Origin: Candidatus Phaeomarinobacter ectocarpi
Lineage (GTDB): Bacteria > Pseudomonadota > Alphaproteobacteria > CGMCC-115125
Reading direction: 5' to 3'
Assembly: GCF_000689395.1 (NCBI RefSeq)
Contig: NZ_HG966617.1
Span: 2,168,221-2,232,220, forward strand
DNA: 64,000 bases
Positions 19,903 to 28,318 of this stretch are shown here, one piece after another (positions within the stretch are counted from its first letter, which is position 1; each line of letters opens with the position of its first letter). The notes under the pieces are model-generated. The model saw only the letters and a program-made list of their open reading frames with translations. It searched no databases and was not told the origin of the DNA. The position numbers were made by a program, and so were the translations under genes.

Positions 19903-20715
19903 TCAAACTGCCTGTTCCAGAAATTCCTGAACCTTAGGAATGGCAGCTTCGGGGTTGGACAGCAAGAACAAGTGCCCACCCTCGATGATTTCCATCTGGC
20001 TGTTGGGAATGAGCCTCGCCAGGAGCCGCCCGTTGACCGCAGGCACGATGCTGTCGCGATCACCAGACATCACGAGTGTCGGCTGCTTCAGGAAGGGCAG
20101 AAACGGCACACTCGTCCAGCCTGCACCTGCCGTCAGCTGATAGAGATAACTGCGCAGCGTCGGCGCTGTAAGACGGCTCGTGTGATCATCCGCAATGCGC
20201 ATGTCATCGCCATACAGCTTGGTGAAATTCTTGAGCATAAAGCTGGGGTCCACATAGCGACGCGGGTTGACCATCTTGGCGATGGACCCCAGACGTCCCG
20301 GCACCATTAGAACACCGGCACTGGTGGCGACCAGCACCAGCCGGCGCGCGCGCTTTGGGTACTGAAACGCAAATTGCTGCGCCATGGCTCCGCCCCACGA
20401 GATACCCATGGCATCCACCATCTCGATATCCAGGTCGTCCAGAATGTTGCGGACATGCCGGGCCAGCATCCAAGGACGGTACGGCAAAGACGAATCTTCC
20501 GAGCCACCAACACCCGGTGCATCAAACGCGATAATCGTCCGGCCAGGGAGGTGGTCTGCCAAAGGTGCCAGCAGCTCCAGGTTGGCGCCGATGCCATTGA
20601 AGACAAGCAGAGGCACACTCTCGCCAGCATCCTCGTCCGCGCCATGCCATATGGCCGTCTTGAAGCGGATGCGGCCGGACGTGACGTGGCGTATCTCTGG
20701 CACAGTGTCGGTCAA
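19903..20715 (-). CDS. phaZ: Intracellular polyhydroxyalkanoate depolymerase (PhaZ-like)
   Basis: A 270-residue alpha/beta hydrolase that matches medium-chain-length PHA depolymerases of Pseudomonas along its length: LLVFNGIGANLELL, AFDAPGVGGS, GISWGGAMAQQFA (nucleophile Ser106), VPGRLG, PRRYVDPS, GWTS, VMSGDRDSIVP and GGHLFLL. It would release hydroxyacids from stored polymer inside the cell. The start is TTG at 20715, with AGGG a few bases upstream; a GTG four codons later is the alternative. Its place directly after phaC supports the assignment. Confidence 0.85.
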   Translation of the reverse strand: MTDTVPEIRHVTSGRIRFKTAIWHGADEDAGESVPLLVFNGIGANLELLAPLADHLPGRTIIAFDAPGVGGSEDSSLPYRPWMLARHVRNILDDLDIEMVDAMGISWGGAMAQQFAFQYPKRARRLVLVATSAGVLMVPGRLGSIAKMVNPRRYVDPSFMLKNFTKLYGDDMRIADDHTSRLTAPTLRSYLYQLTAGAGWTSVPFLPFLKQPTLVMSGDRDSIVPAVNGRLLARLIPNSQMEIIEGGHLFLLSNPEAAIPKVQEFLEQAV

Positions 20716-20766
20716 TGGAACCCTGCCCTTCTGGGTTGGTCGTGTGTTTCCTGCATTGACGGGTAG

Positions 20767-22440
20767 CTAGTCAAACACATAACTGCCCGGCGCCGCTTCA
20801 ATCACACGGTATTTGCGGTCACCGGTCTTCTTGGGCGCGGGCACCTGTTCGCCTGACCGCTCATTCAGCCAGCCAAGCCAACGCACCCACCAGGACTCAT
20901 TCACCGCTTCTGCACCTTCCAGCCACTCATCCGCATCACCAGACAGGTCAGGGTTGGTGAAGTACTTCGCCTTGGGGTTTTCCGGTGGATTGAGGATCGA
21001 CTGAATGTGTCCGCTATTGGACAACACAAACTCAATGTTGCCGGGCAGCATTGTCGTTGTGCGGTAGCAGGCCTTCCACGGCGTGATGTGGTCCGTCGTG
21101 CCCGCCACAATGAAGGCATCCATGTCCACCTGGCTGATATCAAGCGGCTCATCGAGTAGATCCATGGACCCAGGGTTCACGAACGGACGCTTGATGTAGA
21201 GATCAAGATAATCCGAATGCAGCTGCGCGCTGAGATTGGTGGAATCCTGATTCCAGAACAGCACGTCAAACGCCGGTGGCTTGCGCCCCATGAGGTAATT
21301 GTTGACCACATAGTTCCAGATCAAGTCGTTGGGCCGAAGCCACGCAAAGATCGTCGACAGATCACGGCCCGTAAGCACGCCCTTCGATTTGGATCGATTG
21401 CGGGCGATCTCGATACTGGATGGCGAAATCAGCGACCCAAGATCACTGTCATCAGGTTGTGGATCCAGCACACACACCCAGAACGTGGCGGAGTTCACCC
21501 GCTTGTCATTCTTGGTGGCCAGATGGCTAAGGAATGCTGCCTGCGTGATACCGCCGGAACACCCGCCCGACACATTCAGGCTGTCGGACTTCGTGATCTT
21601 GAGAATGGCATCAACCGCCTGATCCAGTTCGGTGACATAATCACCAAGACCCCAGTCGCGATGTTCAGGCTGCGGGTTGCGCCAGCTCGCCACAAATATT
21701 TGATGCCCCTGCGACACCAGATATTTGACCAGGCTCTTTTCAGGCGAGAGATCCAGCACGTAGAACTTGTTGATCTGCGGTGGAATAAAAAGCAAGGGCC
21801 GCGCATATACCTTCGGCGTTTGCGGCGTGTACTGAATAAGCTCCAGCATGTCGGTGCGGTAAACAACAGATCCCGGAGTGCACGCGACATTCTCGCCGAC
21901 CTTGAAGGGTTCGGTATCGACCATGCGCGGCAGCATGCCATTGGTGCGAACATCCGACACCAGATTGCTCGCTCCATTGAGGAGCGACGCACCGCCGGTA
22001 TCAATCGCCTGTTTCAAGGCGGCCGGATTGAGAAGCGTGTTGGAGGGTGCCAGTGCATCCGTGAAGATGCGCGTGACGATCTGCGTGCGCGTCTTCTCAG
22101 ACCCTTCAAACCCGAAATCATCCACCAGCGCATCGGCCTGGTCCGCCAGCGTTTCCCATGCCTGAAAGAGACGCCGATGGAGAGGACTGCCGGTCCATGC
22201 AGGATCCGCAAAACGTCTGTCCTTGGGATTTGGTGTCTTTTTATCCAGACCAAGCAATACGTCAGCCATCCCCCGACCAAGAGCACCACCATGCTTCATG
22301 ACCGTAAAGGGATGTCGGATGGCACCACTCAGAATAGACCCGGCCGCAGCCATCAGATCCTGCTGGTTTATGCCCACAAGCGGGCTGAGGGCACTTGGAC
22401 TTTCTGAGGCAGTACTGGCGATTTCGCTCTTCTTGACCAT
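20767..22440 (-). CDS. phaC: Class II-like polyhydroxyalkanoate synthase
   Basis: A 557-residue synthase that polymerises hydroxyacyl-CoA into PHA granules. The lipase-like box is GGCSGG with catalytic Cys294; Asp450 (TTDHITPWKACY) and His478 (SNSGHIQSILNPP) complete the triad. Length and segments such as RRFADPAW, LIQYTP, PQINKFYVLDLSPEKSL, WRNP and NDLIWNYVVNNYLMG follow the Pseudomonas class II (mcl-PHA) synthases rather than class I. GGGGATA precedes the ATG. It heads phaC-phaZ-DUF389. No phasin gene was seen nearby. Confidence 0.92.
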   Translation of the reverse strand: MVKKSEIASTASESPSALSPLVGINQQDLMAAAGSILSGAIRHPFTVMKHGGALGRGMADVLLGLDKKTPNPKDRRFADPAWTGSPLHRRLFQAWETLADQADALVDDFGFEGSEKTRTQIVTRIFTDALAPSNTLLNPAALKQAIDTGGASLLNGASNLVSDVRTNGMLPRMVDTEPFKVGENVACTPGSVVYRTDMLELIQYTPQTPKVYARPLLFIPPQINKFYVLDLSPEKSLVKYLVSQGHQIFVASWRNPQPEHRDWGLGDYVTELDQAVDAILKITKSDSLNVSGGCSGGITQAAFLSHLATKNDKRVNSATFWVCVLDPQPDDSDLGSLISPSSIEIARNRSKSKGVLTGRDLSTIFAWLRPNDLIWNYVVNNYLMGRKPPAFDVLFWNQDSTNLSAQLHSDYLDLYIKRPFVNPGSMDLLDEPLDISQVDMDAFIVAGTTDHITPWKACYRTTTMLPGNIEFVLSNSGHIQSILNPPENPKAKYFTNPDLSGDADEWLEGAEAVNESWWVRWLGWLNERSGEQVPAPKKTGDRKYRVIEAAPGSYVFD

Positions 22441-22816
22441 TGGTATCCCCTGAGACTCCCTGATGTCCGGGCGCTTCTTTTATCTTGGCGTTTGAGCACT
22501 CCCGACACGGCCCGGAGGTCTGTTTTCCAAACTATACGGAAGCGCCGGAGCTTCTCCAAATGGCGGCGCAGCAAGGAAATTTGCCACTCTGACGAATTTA
22601 GCGACGACCCACCGAGCAGCACACGAATGGTTCGGATCAGATCAATCTCCTTTAACGCACATTAACCATCAACACACACCGCACTGTGCTCATTCAGCAG
22701 GCGTTCAGAAATCTGGACTCATCATTCACGCACACGCACATACCAAGCGTGAATCAGATCCGAACAGCGACGGGGCGTTCTGTTCATACACGTGATGCAG
22801 TCGAAGGGACGTGGTG
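22441..22816. other. Divergent phaC / unknown-gene promoter interval
   Basis: There is no gene in this gap. It must carry the phaC promoter on the minus strand and that of the Cys-rich gene on the plus strand. TTAA-N6-TTAACCAT at 22652-22669 contains the 8-mer TTAACCAT known as a half-site of the cell-cycle regulator CtrA. GTTCGGATC (about 22630) recurs inverted near 22755 (GATCCGAAC). Significance is untested. Confidence 0.4.
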
Positions 22817-23611
22817 ATGACCGAATTTGCAAACTGGATGAAGAACGCAGGCGCTGCTCTATCGCTGGCAACGTCGATATTTCTTGCTGGAACCGCCGGA
22901 GCGACAGCGCAGGAAGAAACACCCGAATTGCTGTCTGCCGATGTAAATCGGCTTGAGCAAATGATGAAGGACTGCACCGACAAGCGTAAGGCCGGCATGA
23001 GCATTGAACAGTGCTCCTGCTTCTTCGAAGAAGCGGTCGACCATGATATATCAAACGTGGATATCGGCTACTACGTTGGCGGACGCTCTGAATGGAGCAA
23101 CATCAGCGACAACAGCACCAAGATGGACATGGCTGGATTGCAGATCGAGTGCCTGGGCTCCGCCACGACAGCGTTCTACGACCGCACTGTCGCCGACTAC
23201 AAGGCACGGCTTGAAGTGCACGAGCGCGAGCGCGAAGCCGCCCGCGGCGGCTCCGGCGGCGGCAGCACACAAATTGAACCCCTTGACCCTCCGGTCGTGT
23301 ACAAGGCAAGCGCCATTCAGGGCTATCTATCCCAGTGCCCGATCATCTATTGGCGCGAACCGTCCTATTGCACCTGCATCATTGACGAGAGCCAGCGCTA
23401 CTTCCACCAGCCTGAGTTCGAGGTGATGTTCAACCGTCACGGCCTGGCTCTTGGCGAACTGAAGACCGGCCTTTGGGAGCATTTCGAAGGTATCCGCGGA
23501 CAGTGTGAAGCCGATTACACCGGCAAGAAGATCACGACGACAGAACGCGCGGCCGCAATCGATGCCTACACCGATGGGTATGTGCGCAAATACGAGCCGA
23601 TCGGCAATTAG
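22817..23611 (+). CDS. Unknown exported protein with duplicated Cys module
   Basis: A 264-residue protein with a signal peptide (cleavage near residue 31, GATAQEE). It contains two halves with the same cysteine spacing: Cys53, 66, 68, 112 and Cys174, 185, 187, 230. Each half is C-x(10-12)-C-x-C-x(42-43)-C, separated by a charged helix and a Gly/Ser-rich linker (about 142-151). This suggests an internal duplication with disulfides or metal binding in the periplasm. No known family was recognised. The ATG at 22817 follows GAAGGGAC. The next gene starts 11 nt downstream. Confidence 0.75.
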   Translation: MTEFANWMKNAGAALSLATSIFLAGTAGATAQEETPELLSADVNRLEQMMKDCTDKRKAGMSIEQCSCFFEEAVDHDISNVDIGYYVGGRSEWSNISDNSTKMDMAGLQIECLGSATTAFYDRTVADYKARLEVHEREREAARGGSGGGSTQIEPLDPPVVYKASAIQGYLSQCPIIYWREPSYCTCIIDESQRYFHQPEFEVMFNRHGLALGELKTGLWEHFEGIRGQCEADYTGKKITTTERAAAIDAYTDGYVRKYEPIGN

Positions 23612-23622
23612 GGAGCAGACTT

Positions 23623-24528
23623 ATGGTCGTGTTTAATCTTTACGATGCTGCAAAGCTCTTTGCCATTATTGGCGGACTAATCGTGGTGCTGGCGATTGTC
23701 ACAGCGCCGCTTCAAGCGCTGCTTTATGTGATCGCAAGTTTCGGGCATTTGACCGACAATGGCATGGGTTACCTCAAATACATCGCCTACGCGTCGATCG
23801 CCGTTGCCTTAGTCTTGCTGGTTACCCGCCAATGGGTTTTCATGAGTATGGCCATAGCTGTCTTGCTGGCTCTGAGCGGATACGTGGCATTCACAAGCTC
23901 CGCGATGCGTGGCGATGTGGTCGCTTACGGGTCAGAGCGCAATGAGCAATGGGCTGCGGCACTCGCCAACGAACCACGTTGGGTAGATGTTGCGTGGGTA
24001 GAACCGGAGCAGATCCGGCAACTGCGCGACGAAGTGGCTGTCAGCTGCTGCACCAGTGAACTGGTCTTGAGGGAAGAAGGCAGTTACCCAAGGGACACCA
24101 GTATCGGTATGCGTGTCGGCAAGTACCGCATCGCCAAAAGAGGTGAATTGGCAACGACCACATTCCTGACCAAATACATTGAAGTGGCGACGTCTGGCGC
24201 AGGCGACTGGCTTGCCTACTACAATTCCTGCCTCGCGCCTGCCCAATGGGATATGGAAGGTTTCGCCACACGCTATGGCGCCGGCGCTGCAGAACGCGTT
24301 GCCCATGAAAACACCATGAAGCTGGCCAATCGCCCGGCAGCCTGCAAGACGATGGAAGGTGTGGACGAGGCCTATGCCCTCAACCTCGCTGACACCATCA
24401 AGGCAGCGATCACCCGCGACGGTGGCGCACCCGCGGCCTTGCTTGAATCCAAAGGTCTTGATGCCGCCTGCGCTGCTCACCAGCAATGTCAGGCATTCGA
24501 GGCGGATTTCGCCATCGATGTGAAATGA
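23623..24528 (+). CDS. Unknown membrane protein, three N-terminal helices
   Basis: A 301-residue protein. Residues 1-95 hold about three hydrophobic helices (starting LFAIIGGLIVVLAIVTAPL) and are followed by a soluble region of about 200 residues containing several cysteines (VSCCTSE, NSCLAP, PAACKTM, DAACAAHQQC). The membrane topology cannot be fixed from sequence. GGGAGCAG precedes the ATG, and the gene is 11 nt behind the Cys-module gene, so the two probably act together at the envelope. No family recognised. Confidence 0.7.
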   Translation: MVVFNLYDAAKLFAIIGGLIVVLAIVTAPLQALLYVIASFGHLTDNGMGYLKYIAYASIAVALVLLVTRQWVFMSMAIAVLLALSGYVAFTSSAMRGDVVAYGSERNEQWAAALANEPRWVDVAWVEPEQIRQLRDEVAVSCCTSELVLREEGSYPRDTSIGMRVGKYRIAKRGELATTTFLTKYIEVATSGAGDWLAYYNSCLAPAQWDMEGFATRYGAGAAERVAHENTMKLANRPAACKTMEGVDEAYALNLADTIKAAITRDGGAPAALLESKGLDAACAAHQQCQAFEADFAIDVK

Positions 24529-24554
24529 ACACCTCAAGATGACAATGGCAAAAG

Positions 24555-24631
24555 TGGTGGGCCGGGCAGGACTTGAACCTGCGACCAATCCGTTATGAGC
24601 GGACCGCTCTAACCAACTGAGCTACCGGCCC
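24555..24631 (-). tRNA. tRNA with CAU anticodon (Met or Ile2)
   Basis: A complete cloverleaf on the minus strand: acceptor GGGCCGG/CCGGCCC with A73 and an encoded CCA (24557-24555), D arm GCTC...GAGC, anticodon loop CT-CAT-AA, and T arm GCAGG-TTCAAGT-CCTGC. CAU reads AUG as elongator Met, or AUA if C34 is lysidinylated (Ile2). The GGGCC-type acceptor resembles many Ile2 tRNAs, but sequence alone does not settle this. It is not an initiator tRNA: the anticodon stem lacks the three G-C pairs. Confidence 0.95.
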
Positions 24632-24839
24632 CACCGTCATATGGCGGGGCCTGCACACACCAGTGCGGGCTGCGCCATACCAAGGGGCCTATAGCAGATC
24701 ACAAGGGGGGCGCGAAACCGTCATGATGCGGGCATATTTTCATCCGCATTATTGACATGATCAGGCATGATAGTGACTGCCAGTTCGCCGGTGCCCGGCA
24801 CATGACAAGAAGCGTTCACGACTTAACAGGAGGCCGCCC

Positions 24840-25592
24840 ATGCGCGCCCGTATTTCCCCAAAATTCATTGCTCATCCAGCCTCTTTGGCCGCAGCCTTTG
24901 CCGCTGCCTTGATGCTCGCCGCTCCTGCTGCACTTGCGCAGACGGTGGAGCCAAAACGCACCATTACAGTGCAGGGCGAAGGCTCCGTCTCCGCCAAGCC
25001 GGATACCGCAAGCGTCAACGCAGGTGTGCTGGCAGAAGCCAAGACAGCCCGCGAAGCTCTGACAGCGAACACCGAGAAAATGACCAAGGTGTTTGAAGCG
25101 ATCAAGAATGCCGGCATCAAGGAAGAAGACATCCGCACATCAGGCTTCTCGATCAATGCCAAATACTCACACTCTCCGCGCAAGCCTGACGGCACGCACG
25201 AAGACCCCAAGATCGTCGGCTACCGTGCCTCCAACAATGTGACCGTCATCATCCGTGACCTCGACAATGTCGGCGGCGTACTGGATGAGCTGGTGACCGC
25301 AGGTGCCAACAACGTCAATGGCGTCAATTTCTTCATCGAGAATCCACAGTCCTTGATGGATGACGCCCGCCGCATCGCCGTTGAGGATGCCCTGCGCCGC
25401 GCGACCATTCTGGCCGGTACGGCTGGTGCCAATCTCGGCCCGGTCATGACCATCAGCGAGAATGGCGGCTACCGCCCGCAGCCGATGATGATGCGCTCCA
25501 TGGCCATGGAAGATGCAGGCGCCGCAGTACCGGTCGCTGCCGGAACGCAGGAAATCCGCTCCAACGTGAACATCGTCATCGAACTCGAGTAG
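24840..25592 (+). CDS. SIMPL (DUF541) domain periplasmic protein
   Basis: A 250-residue secreted protein with a signal peptide ending ALAQT near residue 35. The SIMPL/DUF541 domain follows: ITVQGEGSVSAKPDTASVNAGV, IKNAGIKEEDIRTSGFSI, YRASNNVTVIIRDLDNVG and AVEDALRRATILAG. Family members (e.g. E. coli YggE) are linked to oxidative-stress tolerance and form periplasmic oligomers. AGGAGG lies just upstream. A histidine phosphatase frame begins 4 nt after the stop. Confidence 0.9.
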   Translation: MRARISPKFIAHPASLAAAFAAALMLAAPAALAQTVEPKRTITVQGEGSVSAKPDTASVNAGVLAEAKTAREALTANTEKMTKVFEAIKNAGIKEEDIRTSGFSINAKYSHSPRKPDGTHEDPKIVGYRASNNVTVIIRDLDNVGGVLDELVTAGANNVNGVNFFIENPQSLMDDARRIAVEDALRRATILAGTAGANLGPVMTISENGGYRPQPMMMRSMAMEDAGAAVPVAAGTQEIRSNVNIVIELE

Positions 25593-25596
25593 GTCG

Positions 25597-26181
25597 CTGG
25601 CGAACCCCGTCACAACAAGGATCTGGCTGATCCGCCATGCAAAGGCGGGGCAGCCAACGGGCGTTCCAGAGCCTGACTGGCCCCTCACCGATGAGGGCGA
25701 ACGGCAGGCAGAAGCATTGGCTTCTTTTCTGGCAGCCCAGGGCATTGATCATATCTACGCCAGTCCGTTCCTAAGGGTGCAGCAAACCGTTGCGCCGACA
25801 GCAAACCGGACCGGCGATCACGTACACATTCTTGAAGACCTGAAAGAACGGAGGCTCGCCGAAACCCCCATCGACGACTTCGTTTCAGCATTACGGGACA
25901 GCTTCACCGATGACACCTTGCGTCTGCCCGGCGGTGAAACCCTGATTGAGTGCCGCACTCGTGTGAGACGTGTCATCGACCACATCAGCGCACGGCACGC
26001 GGGCCAGACCATTGCCGTGTGCTCCCACGGCGCAGCCATCGCCTCCCTCATCAGCGACCTAGACGATGTGGATGGTTTTGATCTCTGGCAAAGCCTCACG
26101 AACCCGCATGTGATCGAACTCACCGTCCATGACGGCACCTATGGGTGGCGCAACATTGGCGGAGAAGATGCCTACGTCTGA
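25597..26181 (+). CDS. Histidine phosphatase (phosphoglycerate mutase-like), CTG start
   Basis: A phosphatase of the RHG superfamily, about 194 residues. The catalytic Arg-His pair is in WLIRHAKAG (R13, H14 from a CTG at 25597), with the later LRxGE-like GGETLIECRTR and CSHGAAI segments. No in-frame ATG, GTG or TTG exists between an upstream stop (about 25567) and the TTG at 25717, and starting at 25717 would delete the catalytic RH motif. CTG at 25597, 4 nt after the SIMPL stop, gives a natural N terminus (MANPVTTRIWLIRHAK). Coupled initiation is inferred. The 3' end overlaps the convergent HxlR gene. Confidence 0.72.
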   Translation: MANPVTTRIWLIRHAKAGQPTGVPEPDWPLTDEGERQAEALASFLAAQGIDHIYASPFLRVQQTVAPTANRTGDHVHILEDLKERRLAETPIDDFVSALRDSFTDDTLRLPGGETLIECRTRVRRVIDHISARHAGQTIAVCSHGAAIASLISDLDDVDGFDLWQSLTNPHVIELTVHDGTYGWRNIGGEDAYV

Positions 26182-26558
26182 TCGGCGTCCTTGGCCCACT
26201 GCTCAGCCCATGCGTGCAACGGCAGAATGCTGTTGAGAAGATTGTCCCCCTCGCCTGTCAGGCTGTAGCCCTGATCACCAAGGGTCACGATGCGCGCGCC
26301 GCGTAAGTCCTTGAGGCGCGCATTCAGGGTGGATGGGTTCAGGTCCGCCGCCTCCTGCAACGCGCGGAATGTCAGGGCGTCCTGCCGCAATTCCCAGATC
26401 AGTCGCAACGCACCACGACGGCCCAGCAGATCCAGCAGGGCCATGATCGGCCTGCCGGTGTTGGACCCCCGCACGGGTATGCCGGGCTTTGGCGACAGTG
26501 TTTTCGACGGCGCCACGATTTTTTTCCTTGCAAAAAGACGCAGTGCTATTATTTTCAT
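26172..26558 (-). CDS. HxlR-like winged-helix regulator
   Basis: Up to 128 residues with an HxlR/MarR-like winged helix: LLDLLGRRGALRLIWELRQDALTFRALQEA, then recognition helix NPSTLNARLKDL, then wing and LTGEGDNLL. The redox cysteine near the N terminus of YodB/HypR-type members is absent. The ATG at 26558 has no ribosome site and lies inside a palindrome; a start at 26444 (MALLDLLG, with CAGG 6 nt upstream) is a serious alternative. It is divergent from a CMD-family gene that it probably controls. Confidence 0.75.
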   Translation of the reverse strand: MKIIALRLFARKKIVAPSKTLSPKPGIPVRGSNTGRPIMALLDLLGRRGALRLIWELRQDALTFRALQEAADLNPSTLNARLKDLRGARIVTLGDQGYSLTGEGDNLLNSILPLHAWAEQWAKDADQT

Positions 26559-26581
26559 AGCACGCTACAAAATACATAGCA
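26543..26581. promoter_or_regulatory. Candidate HxlR operator: palindrome plus third half-site
   Basis: GTGCTAT (26543-26549) and ATAGCAC (26557-26563) form a perfect 7-bp inverted repeat. A further ATAGCA at 26576-26581 is 19 bp away in the same orientation as the second arm. The cluster lies in the divergent gap between the regulator and the CMD-family gene. Confidence 0.5.
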
Positions 26582-26600
26582 TCCTACAGGGAGACACCCG

Positions 26601-27167
26601 ATGGCTCAACATACTCACGGTCCACGCATCGCAGCCGCGCAGCCACCCCATGACCCGGACATCCAAAAGAGACTGGATGCAGTCATGCCCGACGGCGTGC
26701 CCCCACTCACTCTTTTTACGACACTGGCCCGCAACCCGCGGGTGTTTGAGCGCATGATGTCCGGCGGTCTGCTCGACAAGGGCACCCTCTCCCTGCGGCA
26801 GCGCGAACTGATGATAGATCGCACGACAGCGCGCTGCGGTGCTGAATATGAGTGGGGCGTGCACATGACATTCTTCGGCGAACGCGTCGCGATCACCAAA
26901 GCGCAGTCCGCCTCCATCGTGCGTGGGACACCGCAGGATAGCTGCTGGGACACCGAAAACGATCGACTGATCCTGCGCATGGCGGACAGCCTGCATGACA
27001 CCAACACGATTGATGACGCGCTATGGGCAGAGCTTGCCGCGGAATTTTCAGAGGAGCAGCTCATCGAGCTGGTGGTGCTGGCGGGCTACTACCACACCAT
27101 TTCGTTCTGCTGCCGGGCGTTCAACCTGGACATGGAAGAGTTCGGCGCACGGTTTGAAGCCGCCTGA
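26601..27167 (+). CDS. Carboxymuconolactone decarboxylase (AhpD-like) family protein
   Basis: A 188-residue CMD-family protein. The conserved block RQRELMIDRTTARCGAEYEWGVHMTFFGERVAIT has one cysteine in RCGAEYEWGVH, rather than the CxxC of AhpD, so peroxidase activity is doubtful. VVLAGYYHTISFCCRAF closes the family fold. CAGGGAGA supports the ATG. The divergent HxlR-like regulator and shared palindrome suggest induction by a small aromatic or electrophilic compound, which is inferred from context. Confidence 0.85.
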   Translation: MAQHTHGPRIAAAQPPHDPDIQKRLDAVMPDGVPPLTLFTTLARNPRVFERMMSGGLLDKGTLSLRQRELMIDRTTARCGAEYEWGVHMTFFGERVAITKAQSASIVRGTPQDSCWDTENDRLILRMADSLHDTNTIDDALWAELAAEFSEEQLIELVVLAGYYHTISFCCRAFNLDMEEFGARFEAA

Positions 27168-27173
27168 TTGCCC

Positions 27174-27650
27174 TTAGGGTTGCAGCACGCTCTCAGCCGT
27201 CCAGCTGATCTCGACGGCTTCGGCCTTGGCCTCATGCAGCGGGATCAGCTCGGACACCCAGCACTCCTGCATGTAGGGCAGATGGCCTGCACACCGGGCC
27301 TTGAGTTCAGCCAGCACGGCCTCCCGGCTCGGTGCGCCGCAGGTCACGGTGGTGAAGTGGATTTCCGTCATCAATACGCCCATCACACCGACCCAGCCGC
27401 CGGCATCGCAGGCTGCAAGGATGTAGCAATCCTCAGGATACCCACTCGCCTTTGCACAGGCCTTGAGCGCGCAGTCCACTGCCTCGGACGCACGGGTACC
27501 GCGGCAGGATTCAAACGCCGATTCCGGCGCGTAGGCTGCCGCATAGGCTGGCTGAACCTGCGCTGCATCCTCTGCTGCCTGAGCTTGGGGCATCAAGGCA
27601 GCAATGCTGATTGAAATCGTAAGAGCAAACAGAGCGAGCAGCGGGCGCAT
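27174..27650 (-). CDS. Exported Cys-rich protein of unknown function
   Basis: A 158-residue protein with a signal peptide ending AQAAED near residue 26. Eight cysteines (about 49, 60, 65, 75, 81, 104, 120, 130) suggest a disulfide-rich periplasmic fold. The segment CYILAACDAGGWVGVMGV loosely resembles DUF4189-type proteins but not enough to assign. It follows panD by 27 nt on the same strand and may share its transcript. Confidence 0.68.
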   Translation of the reverse strand: MRPLLALFALTISISIAALMPQAQAAEDAAQVQPAYAAAYAPESAFESCRGTRASEAVDCALKACAKASGYPEDCYILAACDAGGWVGVMGVLMTEIHFTTVTCGAPSREAVLAELKARCAGHLPYMQECWVSELIPLHEAKAEAVEISWTAESVLQP

Positions 27651-27677
27651 GGGCGTTCTCCAGTAAAGGAAACGAAT

Positions 27678-28034
27678 CTACGCCGCAGTCTGAACCTCGT
27701 TACCGTCACCGAGCAACACCACCGCCGGGTTGTAATTGCGGGCTTCTTCCGCATCCACCTGGGCGTAGGAGGCAATAATCACCTTGTCGCCCACGCAGAC
27801 CTTGCGGGCGGCCGCACCATTGAGCGCAATCACCTTGCTGCCGCGCGCGCCTTCAATGATGTAGGTCGTGAACCGCTCGCCATTGTCGATGTTGTAGATA
27901 TCGACCTGCTCATTGGGCAGAAGGCCCGCGAGATCCATGAGATCGCGGTCAATGGCAATGGAGCCTTCATAGTGAAGGTCCGCACCCGTAACCGTGGCAC
28001 GGTGCAGCTTGGCCTTCAGCATGGTCAGCAGCAT
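27678..28034 (-). CDS. panD: Aspartate 1-decarboxylase
   Basis: A 118-residue pro-enzyme that makes beta-alanine for pantothenate and CoA. Self-cleavage between Gly24 and Ser25 (HYEGSIAID) would create the pyruvoyl group. Lys9 (MLKAKLHR), the RFTTYII segment and [20 protein letters not shown] are typical. The ATG at 28034 matches the family N terminus and has GGGAG upstream; the frame continues further but without homology. Confidence 0.96.
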   Translation of the reverse strand: MLLTMLKAKLHRATVTGADLHYEGSIAIDRDLMDLAGLLPNEQVDIYNIDNGERFTTYIIEGARGSKVIALNGAAARKVCVGDKVIIASYAQVDAEEARNYNPAVVLLGDGNEVQTAA

Positions 28035-28318
28035 GGGAAACTCCCGGATTTTCATCTCGCACCTGCGAGACAACCGCCCGGGTTTTACCCCTGTCGGGCT
28101 GCCAAGTCCACTCATCGCAGATGTGCGATTTTGGGCCCCAAAACCGCCATTCCTTGTGCAGTCCCGCCCGGTAACGCGCACCTCACGCCGACTTCACGGC
28201 CTGTTTCATCGCGTGTGATCCAGCCACCCCCTATCTCCTGACCACAGACAAGACACCAAGGGATGCCGCGCACCGCGCAGACCGGACACCACCAACCATC
28301 AACACGTCAGGACACATC

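Noticed and set aside
21217-22407. A 396-codon open frame on the plus strand
   Set aside because: It is fully antisense to phaC, has no recognisable domain and an Arg/His/Gln-rich composition typical of a GC-rich shadow frame.
25597-25717. Frameshifted or broken histidine phosphatase
   Set aside because: The reading frame from the RHA motif to the stop is continuous. Only a canonical start codon is missing.
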